From contig QRFJ01003044.1 of the NCBI GenBank assembly GCA_006176705.1, positions 62,001 through 126,000 on the forward strand: a stretch of 64,000 nt of DNA, given 5' to 3'. Positions 11,545-22,827 of the stretch are shown here, one piece after another; position 1 is the stretch's first letter; each line of letters opens with the position of its first letter. This stretch comes from Cocos nucifera. Lineage: Eukaryota; Streptophyta; Magnoliopsida; Arecales; Arecaceae. The notes beneath the pieces are model-generated. The model searched no databases. It was not told the DNA's origin and saw nothing but the letters and a program-made list of their open reading frames with translations. Position numbers and translations under genes: made by a program.

Positions 11545-11816
11545 TGTTAGGATTTTTCAAGCCTTAGGAGACCACTAGAGGAGTCTGTGTGTTGGCTCTA
11601 GGAGACTAGGACAGGTTTGGTCCTAGGGTGGAGGTTCAGCCCTCGACGATCATGAGTTCCTACTTTATGGGTCTCATGGAGGCTACTCAGAGTTTTGACC
11701 AAGTTTGGATCCATGGGGTTGAGTGCATGATCAGACTATGGGTATACATGGGTTTGGGCGAGTGCATTTGAATTGGGTTAGCTTAGAGGATTTTTTGTGG
11801 GTTAGGATTTTGGGCC

Positions 11817-11875
<59 letters not shown>

Positions 11876-12097
11876 CATGTATATTGTAAACCCTAGGATT
11901 TAAGATAGTAAGGATTCAATAAAATCATTTTCTCCCACATCTCTTCCTCTCTCTGATTTTTTCACATGCCAAAGTGCCCTAGGGGGCGCATCTTCTAGCT
12001 TGGAGGAAGGAGACGCACCCCATTCTTCCTTCAGCCTCAACAACGTCAAGGATTCTGCACAACACGCTTTTGGCGAGGAATCGATCTTTCACAGGAA
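11545..12097 (+). repeat. LTR-like insert within gypsy gag (possible solo LTR)
   Basis: This unit-like block breaks the gag frame. It starts TGTTAGGATTTTTC and ends near CTTTCACA. It holds a (TA)n tract that could serve as a TATA region, then AAACCCTAGG and AATAAAAT at about 11917, the order promoter-R-polyA expected of an LTR in plus orientation. A GC-richer U5-like end (GGGGGCGCATC...) follows. I could not find a matching target duplication, so both ends and the solo-LTR reading are tentative. Confidence 0.4.
11820..11871. repeat. (TA)n microsatellite
   Basis: About 26 uninterrupted TA dinucleotides, flanked by ATGTATA-type imperfect copies. It sits in the U3-like part of the LTR-like insert. 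Confidence 0.95.
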
Positions 12098-12830
12098 GAT
12101 AGTGAAGTATGGTTGATTGAGTTTTCACTCAATATTTTAAATAAGTCATAGGCTTCATCCTTACTTTTGCTCATGAATGTACCTCCATGAGATGCATCTA
12201 CCATCTATCTATACTGGTCTCCTAAATTCTTATAAAAAGCTTGACTATTTGCCACTTAGATAGACTATGGTGTGTGCATTTTCTAAAAGATTCTTTAAGT
12301 CTCTCCCATAACTCGTGAATTTGTTTTTCTAGAAGCTGAGCAAATTCAGTGATGGCTCGTCTCATGATATTGGTTCAATCTATGGGATAAAATTTCTTAA
12401 GAAACTCATATTGCAATTCAGCCCAAGTTTGGATTGGTCTTCCTATTGAGCCAAGCCAGTACTTGGCTTTGTCGTTTAATAAAAAAGAGAATAAGATTAG
12501 TCTAAGGGCATTATTAATAAAATTTTGGATCTTTACCGTAGAGCAGATTTTTAAATTCATTTAGATACTTATAAGAATCTTCATTGGTATTCCCATAGAA
12601 AGATGGGAGCATTTGGATTGTAGTCAACTTGATCTCATAAAGGCTTGCAGGGATATCAGGAAACTGGATACAAGTCGATAGATTATAGATGGAAGAAATA
12701 AAATATTTTTTCATCTGTCTAGGTGGTTCTCCAAGATTTTCAGTCATTTAATTATCAGATTTAATAGAGATCAGCCATTTAATTTTAGGATTGGATCAAA
12801 AAGAAAGCGATCTTCTACCATACATGTACT

Positions 12831-12835
12831 AGTGC
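12831..12835. repeat. Target-site duplication of Copia-1, left copy (AGTGC)
   Basis: AGTGC directly precedes the left LTR and recurs at 22823-22827 directly after the right LTR. Copia integrase makes 5-bp duplications, so this fixes both ends of Copia-1. Confidence 0.92.
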
Positions 12836-15081
12836 TGAAGGAAAAACTATAGGATCAATTAGGTCGTGTAGTGAAATTTTTTAAAAAATATACCTACTGA
12901 TCCAATCAGATCTGAAAGTGTTCAAATCTGATTAGATTGATCTAAAATTAAATATAAGGATAATGGTATCTAATACCATCTAATGCAAGCGAACCCTTCG
13001 CTTGCTGTGATGATCTAGAAGTCGATAGAGGTTTTAACTTGAACTATGTACGTGCCTAGCCTCTACTAGCATCCACTCAGATCAAATCTGGAGGTCTTCT
13101 CCTTATGGATCTAATCTTAGAAGATCAGAATCTGGAACTCTTAGTCACGCCTTCGATCGGATCTCCAGCAATGAAATGATCGTCACATGATCTAAAACTC
13201 TTGATGCGGTCTTTGCAGCAGCAGCACTTCGACTCTCTGAGTGCTAGTCGACCCAACTCTTGGGCATGGAGAAGGGGGAGAAGAAGAGGGAGAGGAGGCC
13301 TGGAGGAGATGAGATAGAGTGTGGGCATGGGCAATGAAATTGATGGCCAAAACCTTTGGCCTAGGCATCTATTTATAGACAAGCCTGAATCCTAGTGTCC
13401 TAGAGCTTTAAGCAATTGACCAGGTCAATTTACTTAAAGTAGGACTCCTCCTAAGCCTCCATGCCCCATATCTAAATTCTCTCCTCATTTTGTCACACAA
13501 AATGAGAGGAGAATTGGCACCATATTATCTGGATGAGAGAAGGCTGGTGTAAGAGAATTATCTCCAAGAGTTTGAACTATTTCAAACTCATTTGATCCAT
13601 TCAAACATTTTGAATAGGTAACCTCCAAAGTTTATCCACAAGGTGCGCATGCCAGAAAGGGGCATGCGCCCTCCCACTTCACGCAAACATCATCTAGGGC
13701 ACATGCCCCAAGAGAAATCCTAAGGGGCGTGCCTCCTTTCTTTCCCACAAAGATCGGGTCAAACGACCCTTTGTCTTGATGTCCATCGTATGGGACCGGG
13801 ACAAGCCCTAATCTAATCAGATCAAGCCTTTATGTAACAAGGACTAGGTCTAGTTAGGCTAGAACAAACCTATACAGGGTTCTTGGATGAGCCAAATTAA
13901 ATTTGACTGAGTCTAGAGCAACCAGGAAGTTCATAAAAAGAGAAAGTTAGGTCCAATCGTATGCTAGCACGATTTTCTTGAACCTAATTAGATCTAATCC
14001 AAATCATTCAAAACATGCTAACCCAATTAATGACATCCAGACCCAAACCCTTGTTTGTGTGATCTAGTTAGGTTCAATTCTATAAAATAATGGGATATGT
14101 CTTCATCATCAAAACACCTTTTGATGGTCCAAAACTCTTTCTGATTCATCCAATTAGAATTGTCGATCATCAAGACAATTCTAATTGATCCCAAAATCCA
14201 TTAGTGATACCTTGCAGTATATGGTGGCAATCCATCAGAACTAAATATGAACCTCTCGGTGTAGCCAACTATGTGATTGGGTTCTTCTATCATGAGCTTG
14301 GATAGGATCTAGGTCAAGGTGAACTTATCAGACCCAATACCTATCATATGATTGAATCATTCAATTCAAGTCTCATATGAAACCCCAATAGAGACTTCTT
14401 TATATTATTTCATACTGTCATGGCCATGGACTTTAAGACTCGATCTCATGATCATCATAGGACTACTCCTCTACCGAGGTTGATAGATCCCGTCTTGGTG
14501 TGATCTAATTTCTATAATGAACATGCTATAGCCAACATACACCTTAGAATTCCAAATGGCTAGGAGACCGAATTATGGTATAGTTAAACTCTAACACCCT
14601 CAAGATGAACTACTGATGCACCTCAAGTCAAAGAATTAGATACAAAACTGCAACATCGAGCTAGTCATCGATGAGAAGGTAGACTCCCTAATGACTGCTC
14701 AAGGTGGTCACGTTCGGTGCCCTTATTCTCAACAAGTACCTGTACTCTCACTTTGGTGTCTCCACACCATAGACTCAAAACTTATCTTTTCTAAGAAAGT
14801 GATCGTACACCAATCTTCTGGATCGATTACCATCCTCATAATAATTCGATGATTGAGAGCAATTTATGAGTTAATTATGATAACACGTGTCTTAAATTCT
14901 CAACTGTTGAGAATATGTATTATTATACCTATTAATCTAATGGATGTATCATAGACACTTGGTACATAAATGTGATAGAAGAAATAATCCTTTTATTAAT
15001 TATAAGTTAAAATTATAAAAATGTCCTTAGAAAGTATTTATAAGTGTCGACCAATCTGGCTTTTAGGATATATATCTAATA
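12836..15081 (-). repeat. Copia-1 3' LTR
   Basis: It runs TGAAGGAAAAA...TATCTAATA on the plus strand, i.e. TATTAGATA...TTCA on the element strand, the first TG having decayed to TA. A TATA box TATAAATAG (minus) lies at 13369-13377. It aligns along its whole length with 20551-22822. The 85-codon open frame at 13125-13382 has a counterpart at 20850-21107 in the other LTR and is transcript-leader sequence, not a gene. Confidence 0.9.
13369..13377 (-). promoter_or_regulatory. LTR TATA box (TATAAATAG)
   Basis: TATAAATAG on the minus strand. The equivalent positions in the related LTRs (21094-21102 and 55239-55247) keep the same nine bases, supporting it as the retrotransposon core promoter. Confidence 0.65.
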
Positions 15082-15092
15082 AACTCCCACTT
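15082..15092 (-). promoter_or_regulatory. Copia-1 polypurine tract
   Basis: On the element strand AAGTGGGAGTT abuts the 3' LTR. It is the plus-strand primer for reverse transcription. Copia-2 has the related AAGTGAAAGTT at 56948-56958. Confidence 0.75.
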
Positions 15093-15099
15093 GATCTAA

Positions 15100-15646
15100 A
15101 GCTAATTGAATACAAATCTAAGTCCCATCTTCTCCAGGTGGGTTTTAACCTTCTATTGGTTTAAAGGCTTCGTCAGTGGTCAGCCGCATTGTCTATGGTG
15201 TTGACTCTTTTGACCTTGATGTATCCCTTCTCGAGGTAATCATGAATGAGGTGGAACCGCCACTCAATATACTTGGACTTTAGGTGAGACCTTGGCTCCT
15301 TAGTTAGGGCTATGGTGCCATTATTGTCGTAGTACAGAGGGACAACATCACATAACATCACTCTGAGCTCTACAACAAACTTCTTGAACCAGAATTTTTC
15401 TTTCGCAGCTTTTGAGGTAGCGATCTACTCTACTTCCATGATGGAGTTTGCTATCACTATCTACTTGAAACTCTTCCAGCTTACAGCACCATCATTGCAT
15501 AAGAACAAACTTTCAAATGTTGACTTTCGATCATCTATATCAGATATAAAGTTTGAGTTTGTATACCCCTGAACCTGGAGTTCTCCATTATCAAAGATTA
15601 GAAACATATCCATAGTCCTTCTTAAGTACTTAAGGATATATTTCAC
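15100..15646 (-). pseudogene. Copia-1 RNase H domain, broken
   Basis: RNase H removes the RNA strand during reverse transcription. Two surviving blocks are KYILKYLRRTMDMF...VQGYTNSNF (15646-15461), with the first catalytic-region Asp position of the motif (Y-x-D in relatives) read as N in GYTNSNF, and YYDNNGTIALTKEPRSHLKS (about 15340 to 15280) followed by IHDYLEKGYIKVKRVNT. Frameshifts separate them. Loss of the D in the GYxDSD motif and the frame breaks make it inactive. Confidence 0.8.
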
Positions 15647-16700
15647 AAAAGTCTAGTACTCTTTATCTGGATTTGACTGATACCTGCTAGTGACACTCAC
15701 AGCATAGGCGATATCAGGTCGTGTATATAGCATGGCATACATAAGGCTCTTTATTGTCGAAGCATAAAAAAAACTTGCTCATGTGTTCAATCTCCTTCGG
15801 TGTGTTGGGATACATTTTCTTGGAGAGATGAATATTATGTCTGAAGGGCACAAGTCTTCTCTTGGAGTTCTCCATGCTGAACCTCTTCAGCACCTTCTTT
15901 ATGTACATCTTCTATGAGAGACCCAACATCCTCTTTGGTCTATCCCTATAGAGCTTAATCCCCAAAATGAAGGATGCCTCTCCTAGTTTTTTCATTGAAA
16001 ACTCCTTAGATAACCACACTTTGATCGAGGTCAAGAAAATATCATTTTTATTCAGAAGGATGTCATCCACGTACAATATGAGAAAGATAACTGCTCTCTC
16101 CTAATCTTTTTGAACACAGGATTTCTCCTAATTCTTGATGAAACCAAAAGATTTGATCACATCATTAAAACGAGTATTCTAGCTTCGAGATGCTTGCTTT
16201 AGTCCATAAATGGACTTTTGCAGCTTGTAGACCTTATGATCACTATCACTAGAAGTGAAATCAAGCAGCTATTCCATGTAGATATCTTCCTCAAGATATC
16301 CATTCAGAAATATCATTTTCACATTCATTTACCATATTTCGTAATCAAAATATGCTGCAATCGCAAGCAGTGTACGGATGGATTTAAGCATGGCCATCGA
16401 TGAAAAGATATCTTGATAGTCAATGCTTTCGTGCTGACTAAATCTTTTCACCACTAACTTAGCCTTAAATATCTCCACATTCCTATCTATAATAATCTTT
16501 CTCTTAAAGATTCATTTACACCCAATAGGTACAATACTCTCAAGTGAATCTACCAAGGTCCAGACTTGGTTCAAGTGCACTGAGTCAATTTTTGACTTTA
16601 TTACCTCTCACCATATCTTAGAGTCGATATCTGATATCGTCTTATGATAGGTTTTAGGATCATCTCCATAAATCCCATTTTTTGTGAGAAATATTTTCTT
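15647..16700 (-). pseudogene. Copia-1 reverse transcriptase, broken
   Basis: RVT_2 family. Reading right to left: GDDPKTY near 16660, WTLVD near 16565, IVPIGCK then TAG where Trp is expected then IFKRK, YLEEDIYME near 16270, SIYGLKQASRS near 16190, the active-site box LILYVDDILL near 16075, FSMENSKRRLVPF near 15870, and SKFFL near 15770. The YVDD catalytic pair survives, but stops at Trp and Gln codons and at least one frameshift (around 15770) interrupt it. The Copia-2 counterpart is 57518-58564. Confidence 0.85.
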
Positions 16701-17800
16701 TACATTCTTTAAAATAATATCCAAGTATCTCTAGGAGGATGGAAAATCCTACTAGATCTATAAGATGGAGAAGGTAGCGTGTGGATCGACTCAGACTGAT
16801 CAGGTTTCTTGGCTCGTTGCTCTTCAAAGACTTTCTCCTCAAGCCTAATATATTTTTCAATGCCACCATCTTGAACAAACTATTTCTTAAAAAATATGGC
16901 ATGTCGACTCACAATCATATTATGGTCTTCTGGAAGATAGAAATAATATCCTAATGACTTCTTAGGATATTCAACAAATCAAGCTCTAAGAGATCTAGAT
17001 TCTAATATGTCGGTCTGCTATCTCTTAATATGGATCGGACAATCCCAAATTTTGAGATAACTCAGACTTGGCTTTTTATCATGTCATATCTCATATGATG
17101 TGATAGAAATGATTTTAGAAGAAATTCTATTCAGTGGATAAATAGCTATTAGCAGACTACATTTCCAAAGAAATTCAAGAAGGTCCATGAAGCTTATCAT
17201 GGATCAGACCATATCTAATAGGATTTGATTTCTCCATTATGAAATTCCATTGAGTTGAGGTGTTCTAAACGGAGTCCACTATGAGACTATGCCATTCTCT
17301 TTAAGATAGTCCAAAAATTTTTGACTAAGGTATTCATTTCCTCAATCTGATCGAAGAACCTTAATGGGCTTTCTGATTTTTTTTTGAACTTCATGTCTGA
17401 ATTTTTTGAACTTTTCAAAGGCTTCAAATTTGTATTATATTAGGTATACGTACCTATATCAAGAAAAATCATTGGTAAAGATAATGAAGTAGACAAAACC
17501 ATCTCTAGTCGGATCATCGAATGGATTGCAAACATCTATATGTATCACGACAAGTAACTCTGTGGTCCTTTCTCCATATCCCACAAAGGACAGCTTGATC
17601 ATTTTACCTTGAAGGCATGACTCACAAATCGGATATAACTTGAAAGTCAATGGATCTATTAGTCCCAATTTTTCTAATTTATTAATCCTATCTTTAGCTA
17701 TATGATCTAGCCTAAGGTGCCATAAGTACTTTTTATTTAAACTACCTCTAGGTCATTTAGATCCTATGGCATTCATACTATGCTTGATATTATTAACATA
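16701..17800 (-). pseudogene. Copia-1 integrase and GAG-pre-integrase, broken
   Basis: The open block 17668-17459 reads from the GAG-pre-integrase zinc region (PICESCLQGKMIKLSF) into the integrase core (VIHIDVCNPFDDPTRDGF). Relatives have HTDVCGP here; the first catalytic Asp of the DDE triad is kept as HIDVCNP. The rest of the core (17458-16903) is broken by stops, and 16902-16660 is the linker toward RT. Integrase would insert the cDNA; this copy cannot be made. Confidence 0.78.
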
Positions 17801-18241
17801 TAGATTTACATGTAACTGGTAGAGACAATTTATTAAGAAATCACTTGTTATTTTATTATTTTAATAAAGAATAGTATAGTGGTCGTTAAAGAAACTAATT
17901 ACATAATTTTTCTATGCTAGAAAGGAGACAAAAATTAGATTCCTGCTCATAGCAGGTACATAGAAACAATCCCTAAGAACTAAGATGCTTCCTGATAGTA
18001 GTCATAGAGGGTATGTCTCTATGGCAACAATAGCAACTTTTGCTCCATTTATGATTCGTAGGATCATCTCGCCGTCCCTTAGCCTCTTTCTATCTTCAAA
18101 ATCTTGCAAAGAAGTACATAAATGAGCACTAGATCCAAAGTCAAGCATCCAATTAGATGTAGAAGAAATCGTTAGGTTCATCTCAATGACAAGCATACCT
18201 TTAGAAGGTCCACCTTCCCACTCGTTCATCAGGCTGGCCAA
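17801..18241 (-). pseudogene. Copia-1 protease region, broken
   Basis: The block 18241-18002 contains GMLVIEMNLTISSTSNWMLD then FGSSAHLC. The copia aspartic protease motif is D-S/T-G; here the middle residue is Phe (DFG), which should abolish catalysis. Downstream text to 17801 is homologous to the GAG-pre-integrase of Copia-2 but out of frame. Confidence 0.78.
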
Positions 18242-18998
18242 GAAAGCAGGGCAGTTCCACTTTTAATGGCCATTGAAGTTACAGTGGAAACACTTTTCCT
18301 TCTTAACAGCCTTCTTCGGATCTTCCTTCTTGTCTTTCTTCTTCTCTCTATCTTCTACTTCTTCACAGACTTTTTTCTTTCTAGAGGACTTTTTCTTGGA
18401 AGAAATCTACTTCACAGCAAGCATTGAGCCCGTTAAACTCTTCAAGGTTTCCTCAGTAGTAACCAGCAAATTCAATAACTTGGCCAGGGTGCACTGAATC
18501 TTATTCATATGAAAATTCATAATGAACTATCCATACGAATTGGTTAAGGACTGTAGAATCAAATCAATCTACATGTCCTTGTCCATCGACATCCCGAGCT
18601 TCTTAAGCTCCTTTATGTCCTTGATCATTGACAAGCAATGATAATGGACTGACTGTCCATCATGCATCTGCATCTTGAAAAGCCTCTTCAATACTTCATA
18701 GTGCGCTATGCAACTCTGCTCACCATACAAATCTTGTAGATGGGCCAACATCTATAATTCATTAGTTATCGAGGCCAATACATAGCACCTGACCTTATTG
18801 TTATTGTCCAACTACTTCTCATGAGATGCTCTTTGATTAGTAATCAGACGAGCTGGAAGGGGGAAGTTCTTGATCCAAGACATAAGTCAGCTTCTCAGAA
18901 CTCAAAATGATTTTTAAGTTTCGGAACCAATCCTTGAAATTTGGTCCAGTCAATCAGTGGATTTCTAGGATTCTGACTAGGAGGTTAGATGCCGATAT
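18242..18998 (-). pseudogene. Copia-1 gag with CCHC knuckle, broken
   Basis: The alignment to Copia-2 gag starts at 18998, where the start codon is ATA, followed by SASNLLVRILEIH. A middle block (18751-18569) reads MLAHLQDLYGEQSCIAHYEV. The nucleocapsid knuckle near 18300-18260 reads KCFHCNFNGH, stop, KWNCP: the C-C-H-C spacing is kept but the Trp codon after His is TAA. Many further stops are present. Confidence 0.75.
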
Positions 18999-20536
18999 TT
19001 TTCTGTAAAGAGCCAAAGTTACTAATTAGATTTGTAATTGACTTCACCAATTTATTTAAGAATTTTATTTTTAAACAAATTTTAGGCTCTCACTATTTTT
19101 TCAGATCTATATACTTTCTTGGTAGAGATGCGAAAGTCTCTACGATCATAGACTTTAATGGGTGGTGCGGTCCCACCGATTGGCTCACCATCTTTTCTAA
19201 TAGTTATTACTGATGAGTTAGATGATGAGTGGATAACTCCTGTCCAATATTTTTCTAAACATGTTGCACCCAACTTAGTCTCTAATTCGTGAAGCTCACC
19301 ATGCCCGAAATATTACTCCACTTCTTAGTTAAGTTAGACCCACCGTTTGCATGACTGGATTCGTGATTGGGGCCCTCATCGTATCCAGAATATTGAGTCC
19401 GACCCATCCTCTAATCCATAGCATCCTATGCCTAATAGCTGTGGTTGCATCTTTCCAGTGCAACTGAACTACTATATCCAATCGAGAATAATCAACCCTA
19501 AGAAGGGTCCGCACAACTACAATGGTGGAAGATCAATTGATTTAATATTTTTTTAGAAAGATTTCAATTTAGGTCTCTTTAATCCTTATTTAGTCATAAC
19601 GATTATGACTAACCTAGTAGCATGGGTTAGCTTGAATTGGTAACCACCTCAATACAGAACTGGGTTAATCCAATCAGCTAGGTAAGTGAGATCGGTGGGA
19701 GAGATATGCCATTAACTCGCTGTGGATACATCTAGGTTAAGTAGCTCCCAATTAAAAATTATCGATCATATTTGTCAGACTTATCTTAGACACTAATTTA
19801 TCGGACCAGAACTGATCGAATTAGCCTACAATCCAGGCTCGAACTATAGAGCCAGATTAGGTCTTGAGGTGATCGACCACATGTGACTTTGAGTCGATCT
19901 TGACCAAACTTACAACTATTGGGTTGGTCAATTTTAAATACTCTTAATCCTATCTAACCAACTCTTAATTCGATTTGATCAACCGCTCAAGCTAGACCTA
20001 ATCAAGCTATCCATATCCTGAACTCATGTTTTATGAAGATGTCTTAGATTTGAAAATTTTTAATTTTTAGATCTAATTAGTTTCATAATTTAATTCTTAA
20101 TTAAATGTAAACATGGTTCAAAAATGAAGCATGTATTCAGACCCTAGAATTTTTGGATCTAGGATTTTGTAGAAAAGTAAGTTTTGCTTTTCTGATTGAG
20201 GGCAAACACACAGCACCTCTATATACCATAAGAGCACTTTATCGAATGAAAAGTGAGAGACTTTAAATCTTTTTTACTCTTATGATCGGATAGCCAAGAG
20301 GAATGTCCCAATCAGAAAATTAAACTACTGCTATATGAACTAAATCTAGCACATATGTCACATATACGATAATAGATCTGTTCTACACATGTTTTGCATA
20401 CATCTTAAGTATCAAAATTTAAAAATACATCTCACGTATCAGATATGATTACATCTTATATAAACTTAAAAAATTAAATGATTACATCAAATAAAAATTG
20501 GATCTAATCTAATCATGATCTAGAATCAGAACCGTA
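18999..20536 (-). other. Copia-1 leader between primer site and gag
   Basis: Untranslated leader with no coding domain. It is homologous to the Copia-2 leader (60913-62763) and, in part, to the Copia-5 leader on the plus strand (51142-53122), e.g. the shared phrase with CATTCGATA...CTCTTATGG. Open frames here (18989-19213, 19082-19273, 19329-19514) look accidental. Confidence 0.65.
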
Positions 20537-20548
20537 GCTTTGATACCA
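20537..20548 (-). promoter_or_regulatory. Copia-1 primer binding site (tRNA-iMet)
   Basis: Element strand TGGTATCAAAGC, one base from the initiator-Met primer site TGGTATCAGAGC. It lies two bases inside the 5' LTR, as expected. Confidence 0.9.
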
Positions 20549-20550
20549 GT

Positions 20551-22822
20551 TGAAGAAAAAATTACAGGATCGATCTGATTAGATCAAGTCATGCAGCAAA
20601 ATTTTAAAATATATATACCTACTAATCTGATCAGATCTGAGAGTTCTCAGATCTAATTAGATTGATTTAAAAATAAATATAAAAATAATGGTATCTAATA
20701 CCACCTGATGCAAGCGAACCTTTCACTTGTTGCGATGATCTAGAAGTTAATAGAGGTTTTGACTTGAGCCGTGCATGTGCCCGACCTCTATCAGCATCTA
20801 TTCAAGTTGGATCTAGAGGTCTTCTCCTTCTAGATTTGATCTCAAGAGATCAAAATTTGGAACTCTTGGGAGCGCCTTCGATCTGATCTCTGGAAGCAAA
20901 ATGATCGTCACTTGATCTAGAACTCCTGATGTGGTCTTTGCAGCAGCAGCATTTTGACTCTCTAAGTGCTAGTCGATCCAACTCTTGGGTGTGGAGAAGA
21001 GGGAGAAGAGGAGAGAGAGGAGGCATGGAGGAGATGGGATAGAGTGTGGGTGTGGGTAATGAAATTGATGGCCAAACCCTTTGGCCTAGGCATCTATTTA
21101 TAAACAAGCCTGAACTCTAAAGTCCTAGGGCTTTAAGCAATTAACCAGATCAATTTTCTTAAAGCAGAAGGACACCTCAGAAGCCTCCATGCCCCATATC
21201 TTCATTCAATCCTCATTTTGTCGCACAAAATGAGAGGAGAATTGGTGCCATATTATCTAGATGAGAGAAGGTTGGTGCAGGAGAATTATCTCCAAGAGTT
21301 TGAACTATTTCAAACTCATTTGACCCATTCAAACATTTTGAATAGGTAACCTCCCAAGTTTATCCACAAGGGGTGCATGCTAAAAAGGGCCGTGCACCCT
21401 CCCACTTCATGCTAACATCATTAGTGGTGCGTGCCCCAAGAGAAATCCCAGGGGGTGCGCCTCCTTTCTTTTTTGCAAAGACTAGATCAAATGACCCTTT
21501 GTCCTAATACTCATCGTATGAGACTAAGACAAGCCCTGATTTGATTAGGACAAATCTTTATCTAACTAGGACAAGATCCAATCAGACCAAGATAAATCCA
21601 TACAGGATTTTTAGATGAGCCAAATCAAATTTAATCGAGTCTAGACCAATCAAAAAGTCCATAGAAGGAGAAAGTTAGGTCCAATCATGTGCTAGCATGA
21701 TTTTCTTGAATCTAATTGGATCTAATCCAAATCAATCGGACCATGTTAGCTGAACTAATGACATCTAGATCCAAATCCTTCTTTGTGTGATCTAGTTAGG
21801 TTCAATTTTATATAGTAATGGGACATGTCATGATCTTCATCATCGACATTATTGAAACATCTTTCGATGGATCAGAATTCTTTTTGATTTGCCCATTTAG
21901 AATCGTGGATCATCAAGATAATTCTAATTGATCCCAAAATTCATTAGTGATACCTAGCAGTATATGGTAGAAATCCATCAAAATTAAATACGGATCTCTC
22001 AGTATAGCCAACTGTGTGATTGGGTTCTTCTATCAGGAGCCTCGACAAGATCTAGATCAAGGTGAAGTCGTCAGATCCAACACTTGTCATATGATTGAAT
22101 CATTTGATTTGAGTTTGATGTAAAATCCTAATAGAAATTTTTTTCTATTATTTCACACTGCCATGGCCATGGACTTTAAGACTCGATCTCATGATCATCA
22201 TAGGATTACTCATCTACCGAGGTTGATAGATCCCATCTTGGTGCAATCCAATTCCTACGATGAACATGCTATAGCCAACATATATCTCAGGATTCTAAAT
22301 AACTAGAAGACCGAGTTATGATGTAGTCAAACTATAACACCCTCAAGGTGAACTACCGATACATCTTAGGTTAAAGAACCAGACACAACTGCAGCATTGA
22401 GTTAATCATTGATGAAAAGGTAGACTTCCTTATGGTTGTTCGAGATGGTTATGCTAAGTGCTCTTGTTCTTAACAAGTATCTATACTCTCACTTCGGTAT
22501 CTCCACATCGTAGACTCAAGACTCATCTATCTTAAGGAAGCGGTCATACACCAATTTTCTAAATCGATCACCATCCTCATGATGATCCTACGATTGGAAG
22601 CAGTTTGTGAGTTAATTATGACAACACTTATCTTAAATTTTTAATTCTTAAGAATATGTGTTATCATATTCGTTAATCCAATGGATGTATCACAGATACT
22701 TAATATACAAATGTGATAAAAGAAATAATTATTTTATTAATTATAAATCAAAATTATAAAAATATTCTTAGAAAGTATTTACAAGTATCGGCCAATCTGG
22801 CTTCTAGGACACCCATCTAACA
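20551..22822 (-). repeat. Copia-1 5' LTR
   Basis: The plus-strand ends are TGAAGAAAAAATTACAGGAT and ACACCCATCTAACA; on the element strand it starts TGTTAGATGGGTG and ends TTCTTCA. TATA box TATAAATAG (minus) at 21094-21102. The AGTGC duplication follows directly. Confidence 0.92.
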
Positions 22823-22827
22823 AGTGC
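22823..22827. repeat. Target-site duplication of Copia-1, right copy (AGTGC)
   Basis: Matches 12831-12835 exactly. Confidence 0.92.

Larger units (their letters stand above)
10560..12750 (-). pseudogene. Gypsy (Athila/Tat-like) gag, interrupted
   Basis: gag forms the capsid of the retrotransposon particle. Reading right to left: MTENLGEPPRQMKKYF... (12747) with FYGNTNEDSYKYLNEF; the core NNALRLILFSFLLNDKAKYW (about 12520-12450) and WAELQYEFLKKFYP (to 12375), typical Retrotrans_gag; MSKSKDEAYDLF (about 12150); then, beyond an LTR-like insert (11545-12097), the C-terminal part with NDPFSNSYNLGWRNHPNFFW (about 11255-11195) and LAESIIRRELGQLSSQP (about 10900). The NPGWRNHPNFSW-like motif is characteristic of Athila/Tat gag. 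Many TAG/TAA stops and a frame shift between 12514 and 12560 inactivate it. Confidence 0.75.
12836..22822 (-). mobile_element. Copia-1: complete, decayed copia retrotransposon (9987 bp)
   Basis: Two LTRs (12836-15081 and 20551-22822) flank a minus-strand gag-protease-integrase-RT-RNase H order, with a tRNA-iMet primer site at 20537-20548 and a polypurine tract at 15082-15092. The target duplication AGTGC is perfect. Domain order with integrase before RT defines copia. LTR divergence is visible (roughly one difference in eight in the stretch I compared by eye), and every domain has stops, so it is an old insertion. It lies inside the leader/gag junction of Gypsy A. It is a close relative of Copia-2 at 54592-64000. 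Confidence 0.93.

Noticed and set aside
13125..13382. Conserved 85-codon frame also present at 20850-21107
   Set aside because: Conserved only because both copies are LTRs of the same element; it lies around the LTR promoter and has no domain.
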